DNA of 64,000 nt, taken from Muricea muricata (lineage: Eukaryota > Cnidaria > Anthozoa > Malacalcyonacea > Plexauridae). The DNA lies in contig OY979720.1 in the NCBI GenBank assembly GCA_963855995.1, forward strand, positions 17,940,139 through 18,004,138, in the 5' to 3' direction. Positions within the stretch are counted from its first letter, which is position 1. Every line of letters begins with the position of its first letter. The position numbers were made by a program, and so were the translations under genes. Below, piece after piece: positions 24,875 through 38,092 of this stretch. The notes below the pieces were generated by a model that did no database searches, had not been told where the DNA came from, and saw only the letters and a list, made by a program, of their open reading frames with translations.

Positions 24875-25852
24875 CTACCGAGCCTGGGAGTCCTAAAAGC
24901 TCAGATCATAATCAGCATGCACCTAACACTCAGCCAGAAGAAAATAATAAAAGAAAAACGGATGAATCACATGAACATTCTCTCCCGCCAAAAAAGAAAA
25001 AGGCAATTACACCTCATGATGATGTCACGGTAGTTGATGTTGAGTCTGCAATTGGACCAAGTAAGCATGAAGGTAAGAAATTGAAACTAACAATTACATA
25101 ACAGCGAATAAATATATCAAAATCTCGTACGTTGCAATTCACTCAGTATAACCATTAATACACTAAATTACAGAAATAGAAAATTTATCTGATGCAAGTA
25201 TCTCTCCTTTGATGAAAATTCGACCAACAGAATCAAGCAACCGGTATGTGGTAATTCATTCATAAATGACTACATCACTGTAAAATGTATATGTATATGT
25301 ATATGTATACGTATATGTGTATGATTTTTGACAGTAAATATAATTAAAATACATCTATATATTTTCAGAAAAGTTTTCGAGATTCAAAAATTAACAGAGG
25401 AGGTAGAACAACTGGAAGCAGAAGTTTCAAAAATAAAAAAAAGGTTGAGACTGCTTGAAAACAGCTTTAACGGAAACAAAGTTAATCAAGCTTCATCCGT
25501 GGCTGCTGAAAAAGAAAAACAGCCGAAGGGAGAAAGTTATAATGGCTACACGATAAGTGAACTTAAATCATCTATTAGACCAACCGATCCCCTTGCAAAA
25601 GTTGTGGCCAGTATCTTCAAAAAGCTATTCACAACTGATGAGATTATAAACTGTTCCATAACTGGAAAAAAAAGTATTAAAAGTGGAGACGAAGGGCCGC
25701 GTCCTGCATTGGACCAGAACAGGTTTAATGTCTTTATGGATATAATTTTATCAAGTTGTACAGAGGCCACTAGAAAGGAAATTGTGGAAAAAGTGCAAAA
25801 TGTGATGAAAACAACCCGCAAAAAGCACAAAAAAGGGGCTGAAAGTTTTTAA
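24875..25852 (+). CDS. BEN-domain protein, 3' three exons (5' exon not found)
   Basis: Exons 24875-25072, 25174-25243 and 25369-25852 have GT/AG borders and consistent phases (1, 1, 2) and give about 249 residues. The order is a charged linker with a PPKKKKA nuclear-localisation-like patch, then a short coiled coil (about 30 residues from KVFEIQKLTEEVEQLEAEV). The BEN domain covers the last 100 residues: DPLAKVVASIFKKLFTTDEI, the SITGKKSIKSG signature, then RPALDQNRFNVFMDIILSSC. BEN domains bind DNA in chromatin proteins and occur in some viruses and mobile elements. The first exon here starts in phase 1 with no ATG in the same frame except through the microsatellite, so the true start is unknown. 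The gene lies wholly inside the element at 23667-27739. The intact frame suggests it is, or recently was, functional. Confidence 0.8.
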
Positions 25853-26678
25853 AAAATCTGGTTTCACATGAATAGAACATTGATTTCCGGCAGCTTTTTG
25901 TTTGGATTATGTTCGCGTATTTAGGTTCTGATCAATTGTAAACTTCAGTTGCCTGTTAATTGTATGTGTAGATGCTGAATGACATTAGGCGTAAACTGTT
26001 TCTATACATTATTATGTTTGGACCCGGGCATGAATATTTTAAAAGGATTAATTCTCAGCATTTGCTCCAATGGCAATGTTACAAAAATAAATTTTCAAAA
26101 TAAATTTTTCTGGAATTTGTTCGCATGCAAGTATTCCTCGTTTTTTTCATAGCTCAACAGCGCATTAGCGTATTATTCATTTATAATTTATAGATACCTG
26201 TAGCTAACCATGAATATTGCTAATGAAAAATTCATAACGCTTTCATCAGAATTTCATGAATATTGTTCTTGAAATGTTCATGAACAGTTTCATGAGAATT
26301 TCATGATAAAAACTGTGAAAGCATGGCCTATCGATCGCCCTCCTACTCGTCGGAACGTCGCGCTTGTTCCGACGGCCGAGTATAGGTGCGACGCTTGAGC
26401 GCCATCCATTTTCAGGGCTAGTTGATTCGAATTTCATGAATATTGCTTAAATGTTCCTCAAATATTCATGAACAGTTTCATGCGAATTTCATGAATAGTG
26501 CCTTAAATGTTCCTCAAATATTCATGAACAGTTTCATGAGAATTTCATGAATAGTGCCTTAAATGTTCCTCAAATATTCATGAACAGTTTCATGAGACTT
26601 TCATGAATATTGTTCCTTAAATATTCCTCAAATATTCATGAACAGTTTCATGAGACTTTCATGAATATTGTTCCTTAA

Positions 26679-27195
26679 AGGGAAATGGCAACAAAAAATT
26701 TTATTTTCTCATTTGAAAGAGACTCTGAAATAATATACAGAAGTCTATTACAAAATTTTTATATCTGTTTTACTTCGGGAGATATTCTCACCTAAATAAT
26801 CGAACTGTCCGCCATCTTGGATTAATTTTTAACCTCATTAACAATATTTTAGTGACGTCACAACAGGGATAAGCGATTCCAAGCTTCTCCTAAATACCTA
26901 CCACCAATAGAATATTTTTGAAACCTTTTCAGTCCGTGCTGAAATCCAAAACACTTACTATGTGTGTGGTTATTAGAGAAAATTAATCATTGTGTCCTAA
27001 GAAAAAAAATTGCGTGACCCAAGTTGTGACGTATCATGCATATCTACAAATATCCAAGATGGCGGACAACTAAAGATTTCAAGTCAAAATATCTCACCAA
27101 ATAAGGCAAATATGAAAATTCTGTAATTGACTTCTATACATTGTTTTGGAGTCTCTTTCAAATAAGACGATAAAAATTTTTGTTGCCATTTCCCT
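26679..27195. mobile_element. TTAA MITE, 517 bp, nested in the BEN-carrying element
   Basis: The ends AGGGAAATGGCAACAAAAAA and its near reverse complement are flanked by TTAA at 26675-26678 and 27196-27199. The arms continue with TTTGAAAGAGACTC and, further in, CCAAGATGGCGGAC. No coding capacity. It is younger than its host element. Confidence 0.83.
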
Positions 27196-27740
27196 TTAAA
27201 TGTTTCTCAAATATTCATGAACAGTTTCATGAGAATTTCATGAATATTGCTGATTATTACGTAGTTCGTATGTACGCGAGTCCTCTCGTTTTAGGAATAA
27301 GTTCATTCAACTTATTTTTCGGTATGAATTCATTATGAATATAAACTGTGAAAGCATGGCCTATCGATCCCTTAGTCTTTAAAGTTCTCATTTGAAAATT
27401 TTTTACTACCACCAAGATCTGCACCAGCGGCCGTTTCACCCTGGCTCGCGCCAAAGGCTGTGTCACGACCGCCGCGCCCTCCTACTCGTCGGAACGTCGC
27501 ACTTGTTCCGACGGCCGAGTATAGGAGCGACGCTTGAGCGCCATCCATTTTCAGGGCTAGTTGATTCGAATTTCATGAACATTGCTTAAATATTCCTCAA
27601 ATATTCATGAACAGTTTCATGAGAATTTCATGAATATTGTTCCTTAAATGTTCCTCAAATATTCATGAGAATTTCATGAATATTGTTCATGCGATATTCC
27701 TCAATATTCATGAACAGTTTCATCAAATTTTCGCCGGGGA

Positions 27741-27975
27741 TAGCACTCTAACTTTCTTAGAACAATTTTATGATCAACTGTGTCAAATGCCTTTTTGAGA
27801 TCAATTAGAACAACCATATTAAATAATTTCCTGTCTATATCGACATACCAGTCATTAGTACAATCCAACAATGCTGTAGTTGTGGAATGGAATTTGCGAA
27901 AACCAAACTGACAATCATTCAGATAGAATTCTAGCCTCATTAGGTATTCGTATAATTGATCATTACTTTAATTTC
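27741..27975 (-). mobile_element. Non-LTR retrotransposon remnant, 5' part (RT palm start)
   Basis: The minus strand encodes CQFGFRKFHSTTTALLDCTN and VVLIDLKKAFDTVDHKIVLR, the start of the reverse-transcriptase palm with the first catalytic Asp. It joins in sense to the piece at 22345-23665 across the inserted BEN element. The element is 5'-truncated at about 27975, where the second segmental duplicate begins. Confidence 0.87.
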
Positions 27976-28171
27976 AAATAATTTTCAACAAGAAAGATAC
28001 TTCGAAATAGATTCTAAGTTCTCTCTAATCCTAATCGTAATTCTAACCATAGCAACAGGAAACGACTACCTGCCCAAATTCTTAAAATTAAAAATTGTCA
28101 AAACGATGCGACGTCAGTGTGGTGTATGGAAAGCCATAGCTGTCTTAAGTGATAAAACGTCATTTCATTAG

Positions 28172-28735
28172 GTGCTTTATACATTATATACGGTGCTTTA
28201 AACATGACATGCGGTGCTTTGAGTATTATATGCGGTGCTTTAAACATTATATGCGGTGCTTTGAGCATTATATGCGGTGCTTTAAGCATTATATGCGGTG
28301 CTTTAAACATTATATGCGGTGCTTTAAACATTATATGCGGTGCTTTAAACATTATATGCGGTGCTTTAAACATTATATGCGGTGCTTTAAACATTATATG
28401 CGGTGCTTCGAGCATTATATGCGGTGCTTTAAACATTATATGCGGTGCTTTGAGTATTATATGCGGTGCTTTAAACATTATATGCGGTGCTTCGAGCATT
28501 ATATGCGGTGCTTCGAACATTATATGCGGTGCTTCGAACATTATATGCGGTGCTTTGAACATTATATGCTGTGCTTTGAGCATTATACGCAGTGCTTTCA
28601 TCATTATACGCAGTTATTTCATCATTATACGCGGCGCTTTCATCATTATATGCGGTGCTTTCATCATTATACGCGGTGATTTCACCTTTGTACGCGGTGC
28701 TTTGAACATTATACGCGGTGGTTCCAGCGTCATTA
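28172..28735 (+). repeat. 21-bp minisatellite in the left arm
   Basis: About 27 tandem copies of the unit GGTGCTTTAAACATTATATGC. Variants become more common toward the inner side (TTTCATCATTATACGC). Because 21 is divisible by three, the array gives long open frames on both strands (for example repeated CGALNII), which I do not consider genes. Confidence 0.93.
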
Positions 28736-29045
28736 TACTCAGTGAGCCAGTACCTTTGGTCAGCGTTGTGGAATCTTACACGATTCTGCTATACGTCATG
28801 TCATCAAGAATATCTAAACACTCATCGAATATTCATAGGGCGATCACGTGTCATTTCCTGCTTCGAAATTTACAAGTTGAGCGCAGTTATAAAACGGTAA
28901 AATATATAAGACTTTTCTGGCGTTTTAAATCGAAAGTAAACCCAGGGGGTTTGAAATATGGAACAAATACTGCAATCTTTAAATTTGGGGACTTTGCGTG
29001 GCCGATTTGAAGCACAGCGAATAGAACCGCAGGCAGTTTTAAATT

Positions 29046-32000
29046 TAATGCAAAATTTTGAAAAATTTTGGGAAAAAATTTTGAAAAAAAATTTGGGAAA
29101 AAAATTTGAAAAAAAATTCGGGAAAAAATTTTGGCAAAAAATTCTGAAAAAAATTTGGGAAAAAAATTTTGAAAAAAAAATTTGGGAAAAAATTCTGAAA
29201 AAAATTTGGGAAATCATGAACAAAAAAATTTGGGAAAAAACCTTGAAAAAAAATGTGGGAAAAAACCCCAAAAAAAAAATTTGGGAAAAAATTCTGAAAA
29301 AAAAATTGACAAAAATATTGGGGAAAATTTTGAACAAAAAATTTGGGAAAAAATTTTGAAAAAAGTTTGGGAAAAAAATTTGAAAAAAAATTCGGGAAAA
29401 AATTTTGACAAAAAATTTGGGAAATTCATGAATATTTCATGAATAATTCATGATAATTCATGAAAAATATTGGGGAAAATTTTGAATAAAAAATTTGGGA
29501 AAAAATTTTGAAAAAAGTTTGGGAAAAAAATTTAAAAAAAATTCGGGAAAAAACTTTGACAAAAAATTCTGAAAAAAATTTTGGAAAAAATCTTGAAAAA
29601 AAATTCTGGAAAGAATTTTGAAAAAAATTTTGGGAAATTCATGAATAATTCATGATAATTCATGAAAAATATTGGGGAAAACTTTGAACAAAAAAATTTG
29701 GGAAAAAATTTTGAAAAAAAATGTGGGAAAAAATTCTAAAAAAACAATTTGGGAAAAAATTCTGAAAAAAAAATTGACAAAAATATTGGGGAAAATTTTG
29801 AACAAAAAATTTGGGAAAAAATTTTGAAAAACGTTTGGGAAAAAAATTTGAAAAAAAATTCGGGAAAAAATTTTGACAAAAAATTCTGAAAAAAATTTGG
29901 GAAAAAATCTTGAAAAAAAATTCTGGAAAAAATTTTGAAAAAAAATTTGGGAAATTCATGAATAATTCATGAATATTTCATGAATAATTCATGAATATTC
30001 ATGAATAATTCATGATAATTCATGAATAATATTGGGGAAAATTTTGAATAAAAAATTTGGGAAAAAATTTTGAAAAAAGTTTGGGAAAAAAATTTGAAAA
30101 AAATTCGGCAAAAAATTTTGACAAAAAACTTTGACAAAAAATTCTGAAAAAAATTTGGGAAAAAATCTTGAAAAAAAATTCTGGAAAGAATTTTGAAAAA
30201 CAATTTGGGAAATTCATGAATAATTCATGAATAATCATGAATAATTCATGAAAATCATGAATAATTCATGAAAATCATGAATAATTCATGATCATGAATA
30301 ATTCATGATTTTTCAGGAAAAAATCTTGAAAAAAATTAGGAAAAAGTTTTGACAAAATTTTTTTTCCCAATTTCTTTTTCAAAATTTTTTCCTGAATTTT
30401 TTTTCAAGATTTTTTCCTGGAAAATTCATGAATTATTCATGAATCATTCATGAATTATTCATGAATTATTCATATTCATGAATTATTCATGATTTCCCAA
30501 ATTTTTTTCAGAATTTTTTCCCAAATTTTTTTTTCAAAATTTTTTTCCCAAATTTTTTTTTAAAATTTCCCAAAAAAATTTGGGAAAAAATTCTGAAAAA
30601 AAAATTGACAAAAATATTGGGGAAAATTTTGAACAAAAAATTTGGGAAAAAATTTTGAAAAAAGTTTGGGAAAAAAATTTGAAAAAAAATTCGGGAAAAG
30701 ATTTTGACAAAAAATTTGGGAAATTCATGAATATTTCATGAATAATTCATGATAATTCATGAAAAATATTGGGGAAAATTTTGAATAAAAAATTTGGGAA
30801 AAAATTTTGAAAAAAGTTTGGGAAAAAAATTTAAAAAAAATTCGGGAAAAAACTTTGACAAAAATTCTGAAAAAAATTTTGGAAAAAATCTTGAAAAAAA
30901 ATTCTGGAAAGAATTTTGAAAAAAATTTTTGGAAATTCATGAATAATTCATGAATATTCATGAATAATTCATGATAATTCATGAAAAATATTGGGGAAAA
31001 CTTTGAACAAAAAAATTTGGGAAAAAATTTTGAAAAAAGTTTGGGAAAAAAATTTGAAAAAAAATTCGGGAAAAGATTTTGACAAAAAATTTGGGAAATT
31101 CATGAATATTTCATGAATAATTCATGATAATTCATGAAAAATATTGGGGAAAATTTTGAATAAAAAATTTGGGAAAAAATTTTGAAAAAAGTTTGGGAAA
31201 AAAATTTAAAAAAAATTCGGGAAAAAACTTTGACAAAAATTCTGAAAAAAATTTTGGAAAAAATCTTGAAAAAAAATTCTGGAAAGAATTTTGAAAAAAA
31301 TTTTTGGAAATTCATGAATAATTCATGAATATTCATGAATAATTCATGATAATTCATGAAAAATATTGGGGAAAACTTTGAACAAAAAAATTTGGGAAAA
31401 AATTTTGAAAAAAAATGTGGGAAAAAATTCTAAAAAAACAATTTGGGAAAAAATTCTGAAAAAAAAATTGACAAAAATATTGGGGAAAATTTTGAACAAA
31501 AAATTTGGGAAAAAATTTTGAAAAACGTTTGGGAAAAAAATTTGAAAAAAAATTCGGGAAAAAATTTTGACAAAAAATTCTGAAAAAAATTTGGGAAAAA
31601 ATCTTGAAAAAAAATTCTGGAAAAAATTTTGAAAAAAAATTTGGGAAATTCATGAATAATTCATGAATATTTCATGAATAATTCATGAATATTTCATGAA
31701 TAATTCATGATAATTCATGAAAAATATTGGGGAAAATTTTGAATAAAAAATTTGGGAAAAAATTTTGAAAAAAGTTTGGGAAAAAAATTTGAAAAAAATT
31801 CGGCAAAAAATTTTGACAAAAAACTTTGACAAAAAATTCTGAAAAAAATTTGGGAAAAAATCTTGAAAAAAAATTCTGGAAAGAATTTTGAAAAACAATT
31901 TGGGAAATTCATGAATAATTCATGAATAATCATGAATAATTCATGAAAATCATGAATAATTCATGAAAATCATGAATAATTCATGATCATGAATAATTCA

Positions 32001-35000
32001 TGAATTTTTCAGGAAAAAATCTTGAAAAAAATTAGGAAAAATTTTGACAAAATTTTTTTTCCCAATTTCTTTTTCAAAATTTTTTCCTGAATTTTTTTTC
32101 AAGATTTTTTCCTGGAAAATTCATGAATTATTCATGAATCATTCATGAATTATTCATGAATTTCATGAATTATTCATATTCATGAATTATTCATGATTTC
32201 CCAAATTTTTTTCCGAATTTTTTCCCAAATTTTTTTTTCAAAATTTTTTTCCCAAATTTTTTTTAAAATTTCCCAAAAAAATTTGGGAAAAAATTTTGGG
32301 AAAAAATTTCGAAAAAAAATTTGGAAAAAGAATGCTAAAAAAATTTGGGAAAAAATTTTGAAAAAAGTTTGGGAAAAAAAATTTGAAAAAAAAATTCGGG
32401 AAAAAATTTTGACAAAAAATTCTGAAAAAAATTTGGGAAAAAATCTTGAAAAAAAATTCTGGAAAGAATTTTGAAAAAAATTTTGGGAAATTCATGAATA
32501 ATTCATGAATATTCATGAATAATTCATGATAATTCATGAAAAATATTGGGGAAAACTTTGAACAAAAAAATTTGGGAAAAAATTTTGAAAAAAAATGTGG
32601 GAAAAAATTCTAAAAAAACAATTTGGGAAAAAATTCTGAAAAAAAAATTGACAAAAATATTGGGGAAAATTTTGAACAAAAAATTTGGGAAAAAATTTTG
32701 AAAAACGTTTGGGAAAAAAATTTGAAAAAAAATTCGGGAAAAAATTTTGACAAAAAATTCTGAAAAAAATTTGGGAAAAAATCTTGAAAAAAAATTCTGG
32801 AAAAAATTTTGAAAAAAAATTTGGGAAATTCATGAATAATTCATGAATATTTCATGAATAATTCATGAATATTCATGAATAATTCATGATAATTCATGAA
32901 AAATATTGGGGAAAATTTTGAATAAAAAATTTGGGAAAAAATTTTGAAAAAAGTTTGGGAAAAAAATTTGAAAAAAATTCGGCAAAAAATTTTGACAAAA
33001 AACTTTGACAAAAAATTCTGAAAAAAATTTGGGAAAAAATCTTGAAAAAAAATTCTGGAAAGAATTTTGAAAAACAATTTGGGAAATTCATGAATAATTC
33101 ATGAATAATCATGAATAATTCATGAAATCATGAATAATTCATGAAAATCATGAATAATTCATGATCATGAATAATTCATGAATTTTTCAGGAAAAAATCT
33201 TGAAAAAAATTAGGAAAAAGTTTTGACAAAATTTTTTTTCCCAATTTCTTTTTCAAAATTTTTTCCTGAATTTTTTTTCAAGATTTTTTCCTGGAAAATT
33301 CATGAATTATTCATGAATATTCATGAATAATTCATGATAATTCATGAAAAATATTGGGGAAAACTTTGAACAAAAAAATTTGGGAAAAAATTTTGAAAAA
33401 AAATGTGGGAAAAAATTCTAAAAAAACAATTTGGGAAAAAATTCTGAAAAAAAATTGACAAAAATATTGGGGAAAATTTTGAACAAAAAATTTGGGAAAA
33501 AATTTTGAAAAACGTTTGGGAAAAAAATTTGAAAAAAAATTCGGGAAAAAATTTTGACAAAAAATTCTGAAAAAAATTTGGGAAAAAATCTTGAAAAAAA
33601 ATTCTGGAAAAAATTTTGAAAAAAAATTTGGGAAATTCATGAATAATTCATGAATATTTCATGAATAATTCATGAATATTTCATGAATAATTCATGATAA
33701 TTCATGAAAAATATTGGGGAAAATTTTGAATAAAAAATTTGGGAAAAAATTTTGAAAAAAGTTTGGGAAAAAAATTTGAAAAAAATTCGGCAAAAAATTT
33801 TGACAAAAAACTTTGACAAAAAATTCTGAAAAAAATTTGGGAAAAAATCTTGAAAAAAAATTCTGGAAAGAATTTTGAAAAACAATTTGGGAAATTCATG
33901 AATAATTCATGAATAATCATGAATAATTCATGAAAATCATGAATAATTCATGAAAATCATGAATAATTCATGATCATGAATAATTCATGAATTTTTCAGG
34001 AAAAAATCTTGAAAAAAATTAGGAAAAATTTTGACAAAATTTTTTTTCCCAATTTCTTTTTCAAAATTTTTTCCTGAATTTTTTTCAAGATTTTTTCCTG
34101 GAAAATTCATGAATTATTCATGAATCATTCATGAATTATTCATGAATTTCATGAATTATTCATATTCATGAATTATTCATGATTTCCCAAATTTTTTTCA
34201 GATTTTTTTCCCAAATTTTTTTTTCAAAATTTTTTTCCCAAATTTTTTTTAAAATTTCCCAAAAAAATTTGGGAAAAAATTTTGGGAAAAAATTTCGAAA
34301 AAAAATTTGGAAAAAAATTCTGAAAAAAAAATTTGGAAAAAGAATGCTAAAAAAATTTGGGAAAAAATTTTGAAAAAAAGTTTGGGAAAAAAAATTTGAA
34401 AAAAAAATTCGGGAAAAAATTTTGACAAAAAATTCTGAAAAAAATTTGGGAAAAAATCTTGAAAAAAAATTCTGGAAAGAATTTTGAAAAAAATTTTGGG
34501 AAATTCATGAATAATTCATGAATATTCATGAATAATTCATGATAATTCATGAAAAATATTGGGGAAAACTTTGAACAAAAAAATTTGGGAAAAATTTTGA
34601 AAAAAAATGTGGGAAAAAATTCTAAAAAAACAATTTGGGAAAAAATTCTGAAAAAAAAATTGACAAAAATATTGGGGAAAATTTTGAACAAAAAATTTGG
34701 GAAAAAATTTTGAAAAACGTTTGGGAAAAAAATTTGAAAAAAAATTCGGGAAAAAATTTTGACAAAAAATTCTGAAAAAAATTTGGGAAAAAATCTTGAA
34801 AAAAAATTCTGGAAAAAATTTTGAAAAAAAATTTGGGAAATTCATGAATAATTCATGAATATTTCATGAATAATTCATGAATATTTCATGAAAAATTCAT
34901 GATAATTCATGAAAAATATTGGGGAAAATTTTGAATAAAAAATTTGGGAAAAAATTTTGAAAAAAATTTGGGAAAAAAATTTGAAAAAAATTCGGCAAAA

Positions 35001-37332
35001 AATTTTGACAAAAAACTTTGACAAAAAATTCTGAAAAAAATTTGGGAAAAAATCTTGAAAAAAAATTCTGGAAAGAATTTTGAAAAACAATTTGGGAAAT
35101 TCATGAATAATTCATGAAATCATGAATAATTCATGAAAATCATGAATAATTCATGAAAATCATGAATAATTCATGATCATGAATAATTCATGATTTTTCA
35201 GGAAAAAATCTTGAAAAAAATTAGGAAAAAGTTTTGACAAAATTTTTTTTCCCAATTTCTTTTTCAAAATTTTTTCCTGAATTTTTTTTCAAGATTTTTT
35301 CCTGGAAAATTCATGAATTATTTATGAATCATTCATGAATTATTCATGAATTTCATGAATTATTCATATTCATGAATTATTCATGATTTCCCAAATTTTT
35401 TTCAGAATTTTTTCCCAAATTTTTTTTTCAAAATTTTTTTCCCAAATTTTTTTTAAAATTTCCCAAAAAAATTTGGGAAAAAATTCTGAAAAAAAAATTG
35501 ACAAAAATATTGGGGAAAATTTTGAACAAAAAATTTGGGAAAAAATTTTGAAAAAAGTTTGGGAAAAAAATTTGAAAAAAAATTCGGGAAAAGATTTTGA
35601 CAAAAAATTTGGGAAATTCATGAATATTTCATGAATAATTCATGATAATTCATGAAAAATATTGGGGAAAATTTTGAATAAAAAATTTGGGAAAAAATTT
35701 TGAAAAAAGTTTGGGAAAAAAATTTAAAAAAAATTCGGGAAAAAATTTTGACAAAAAATTCTGAAAAAAATTTGGGAAAAAATCTTGAAAAAAAATTCTG
35801 GAAAGAATTTTGAAAAAAATTTTTGGAAATTCATGAATAATTCATGAATATTCATGAATAATTCATGATAATTCATGAAAAATATTGGGGAAAACTTTGA
35901 ACAAAAAAATTTGGGAAAAAATTTTGAAAAAAAATGTGGGAAAAAATTCTAAAAAAACAATTTGGGAAAAAATTCTGAAAAAAAAATTGACAAAAATATT
36001 GGGGAAAATTTTGAACAAAAAATTTGGGAAAAAATTTTGAAAAACGTTTGGGAAAAAAATTTGAAAAAAAATTCGGGAAAAAATTTTGACAAAAAATTCT
36101 GAAAAAAATTTGGGAAAAAATCTTGAAAAAAAATTCTGGAAAAAATTTTGAAAAAAAATTTGGGAAATTCATGAATAATTCATGAATATTTCATGAATAA
36201 TTCATGAATATTTCATGAATAATTCATGATAATTCATGAAAAATATTGGGGAAAATTTTGAATAAAAAATTTGGGAAAAAATTTTGAAAAAAGTTTGGGA
36301 AAAAATTTGAAAAAAATTCGGCAAAAAATTTTGACAAAAAACTTTGACAAAAAATTCTGAAAAAAATTTGGGAAAAAATCTTGAAAAAAAATTCTGGAAA
36401 GAATTTTGAAAAACAATTTGGGAAATTCATGAATAATTCATGAATAATCATGAATAATTCATGAAAATCATGAATAATTCATGAAAATCATGAATAATTC
36501 ATGATCATGAATAATTCATGAATTTTTCAGGAAAAAATCTTGAAAAAAATTAGGAAAAAGTTTTGACAAAATTTTTTTTCCCAATTTCTTTTTCAAAATT
36601 TTTTCCTGAATTTTTTTTCAAGATTTTTTCCTGGAAAATTCATGAATTATTCATGAATCATTCATGAATCATTCATATTCATGAATTATTCATGATTTCC
36701 CAAATTTTTTTCAGAATTTTTTCCCAAATTTTTTTTTCAAAATTTTTTTCCCAAATTTTTTTTAAAATTTCCCAAAAAAATTTGGGAAAAAATTTTGGGA
36801 AAAAATTTCGAAAAAAAATTTGGAAAAAAATTCTGAAAAAAAAATTTGGAAAAAGAATTCTAAAAAAATTTGGGGAAAAATTTTGAAAAAAAGTTTGGGA
36901 AAAAAAATTTGAAAAAAAAATTTGGGAAAAAATTCTGAAAAAAAATTTGGGAAAAAAATTTGAAAAAAAACTAGGAAAAAGTTTTGACAAAAAAATTTTT
37001 TCCCAATTTCTTTTTCAAAATTTTTTCCGGAATTTTTTTCAAGATTTTTTCCTGAAAAATTCATGAATTATTCATGAATATTCATGAATTATTCATGATT
37101 TCCCAATTTTTTTTTCAAAATTTTTTCCAGAATTTTTTTGCAAGATTTTTTCCCAAATTTTTTTTTCAGAATTTTTTGTCAAAGTTTTTTGTCAAAAGTT
37201 TTTCCAGAATTTTTTTTCAAATTTTTTTCCCTAACTTTTTTCAAAATTTTTTCCCAAATTTTTTTTCAAAATTTTTTCCCGAATTTTTTTCAAATTTTTT
37301 TTCCCAAATTTTTTTTCAATTTTTTTCCCATT
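29046..37332. repeat. Higher-order AT-rich satellite core of the foldback element
   Basis: Monomers of about 20-24 bp of the type TTTGGGAAAAAATTTTGAAA form blocks separated by clusters of TTCATGAA and AATAATTCATGA. Blocks recur with a spacing of roughly 0.8-1.7 kb; ATTGGGGAAAACTTTGAAC starts near 29668, 31366, 32548, 33354, 34558 and 35884. Block orientation flips repeatedly, for example at about 30350, 32050, 33230, 34040, 35240 and 36570, so the core itself contains many inverted repeats. G and A dominate one strand of each block and C is rare. A-tracts are spaced about 11-13 bp. Confidence 0.93.
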
Positions 37333-37649
37333 AAATTTAAAACTGCCTGCGGTTCTATTCGCTGTGCTTCAAATCGGCCACGCAAAGTCCCCAAATTTAA
37401 AGATTGCAGTATTTGTTCCATATTTCAAACCCCCTGGGTTTACTTTCGATTTAAAACGCCAGAAAAGTCTTATATATTTTACCGTTTTATAACTGCGCTC
37501 AACTTGTAAATTTCGAAGCAGGAAATGACACGTGATCGCCCTATGAATATTCGATGAGTGTTTAGATATTCTTGATGACATGACGTATAGCAGAATCGTG
37601 TAAGATTCCACAACGCTGACCAAAGGTACTGGCTCACTGAGTATAATGA

Positions 37650-38092
37650 CGCTGGAACCACCGCGTATAATGTTCAAAGCACCGCGTACAAAGGTGAAAT
37701 CACCGCGTATAATGATGAAAGCACCGCATATAATGATGAAAGCGCCGCGTATAATGATGAAATAACTGCGTATAATGATGAAAGCACTGCGTATAATGCT
37801 CAAAGCACAGCATATAATGTTCAAAGCACCGCATATAATGTTCGAAGCACCGCATATAATGTTCGAAGCACCGCATATAATGCTCGAAGCACCGCATATA
37901 ATGTTTAAAGCACCGCATATAATGTTTAAAGCACCGCATATAATGTTTAAAGCACCGCATATAATGTTTAAAGCACCGCATATAATGCTCAAAGTACCGC
38001 ATATAATGTTTAAAGCACCGCATATAATACTCAAAGCACCGCATGTCATGTTTAAAGCACCGTATATAATGTATAAAGCACCTAATGAAATG
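37650..38092 (-). repeat. 21-bp minisatellite in the right arm
   Basis: Mirror image of the left-arm array with the same unit on the opposite strand (GCATATAATGTTTAAAGCACC), but about six copies shorter. The difference in copy number is the main asymmetry between otherwise near-identical arms. Confidence 0.92.

Noticed and set aside
28164-28735. Regularly spaced 21-bp units considered as a CRISPR-like array
   Set aside because: The repeats are directly adjacent with no unique spacers, in a eukaryotic genome; it is a minisatellite.
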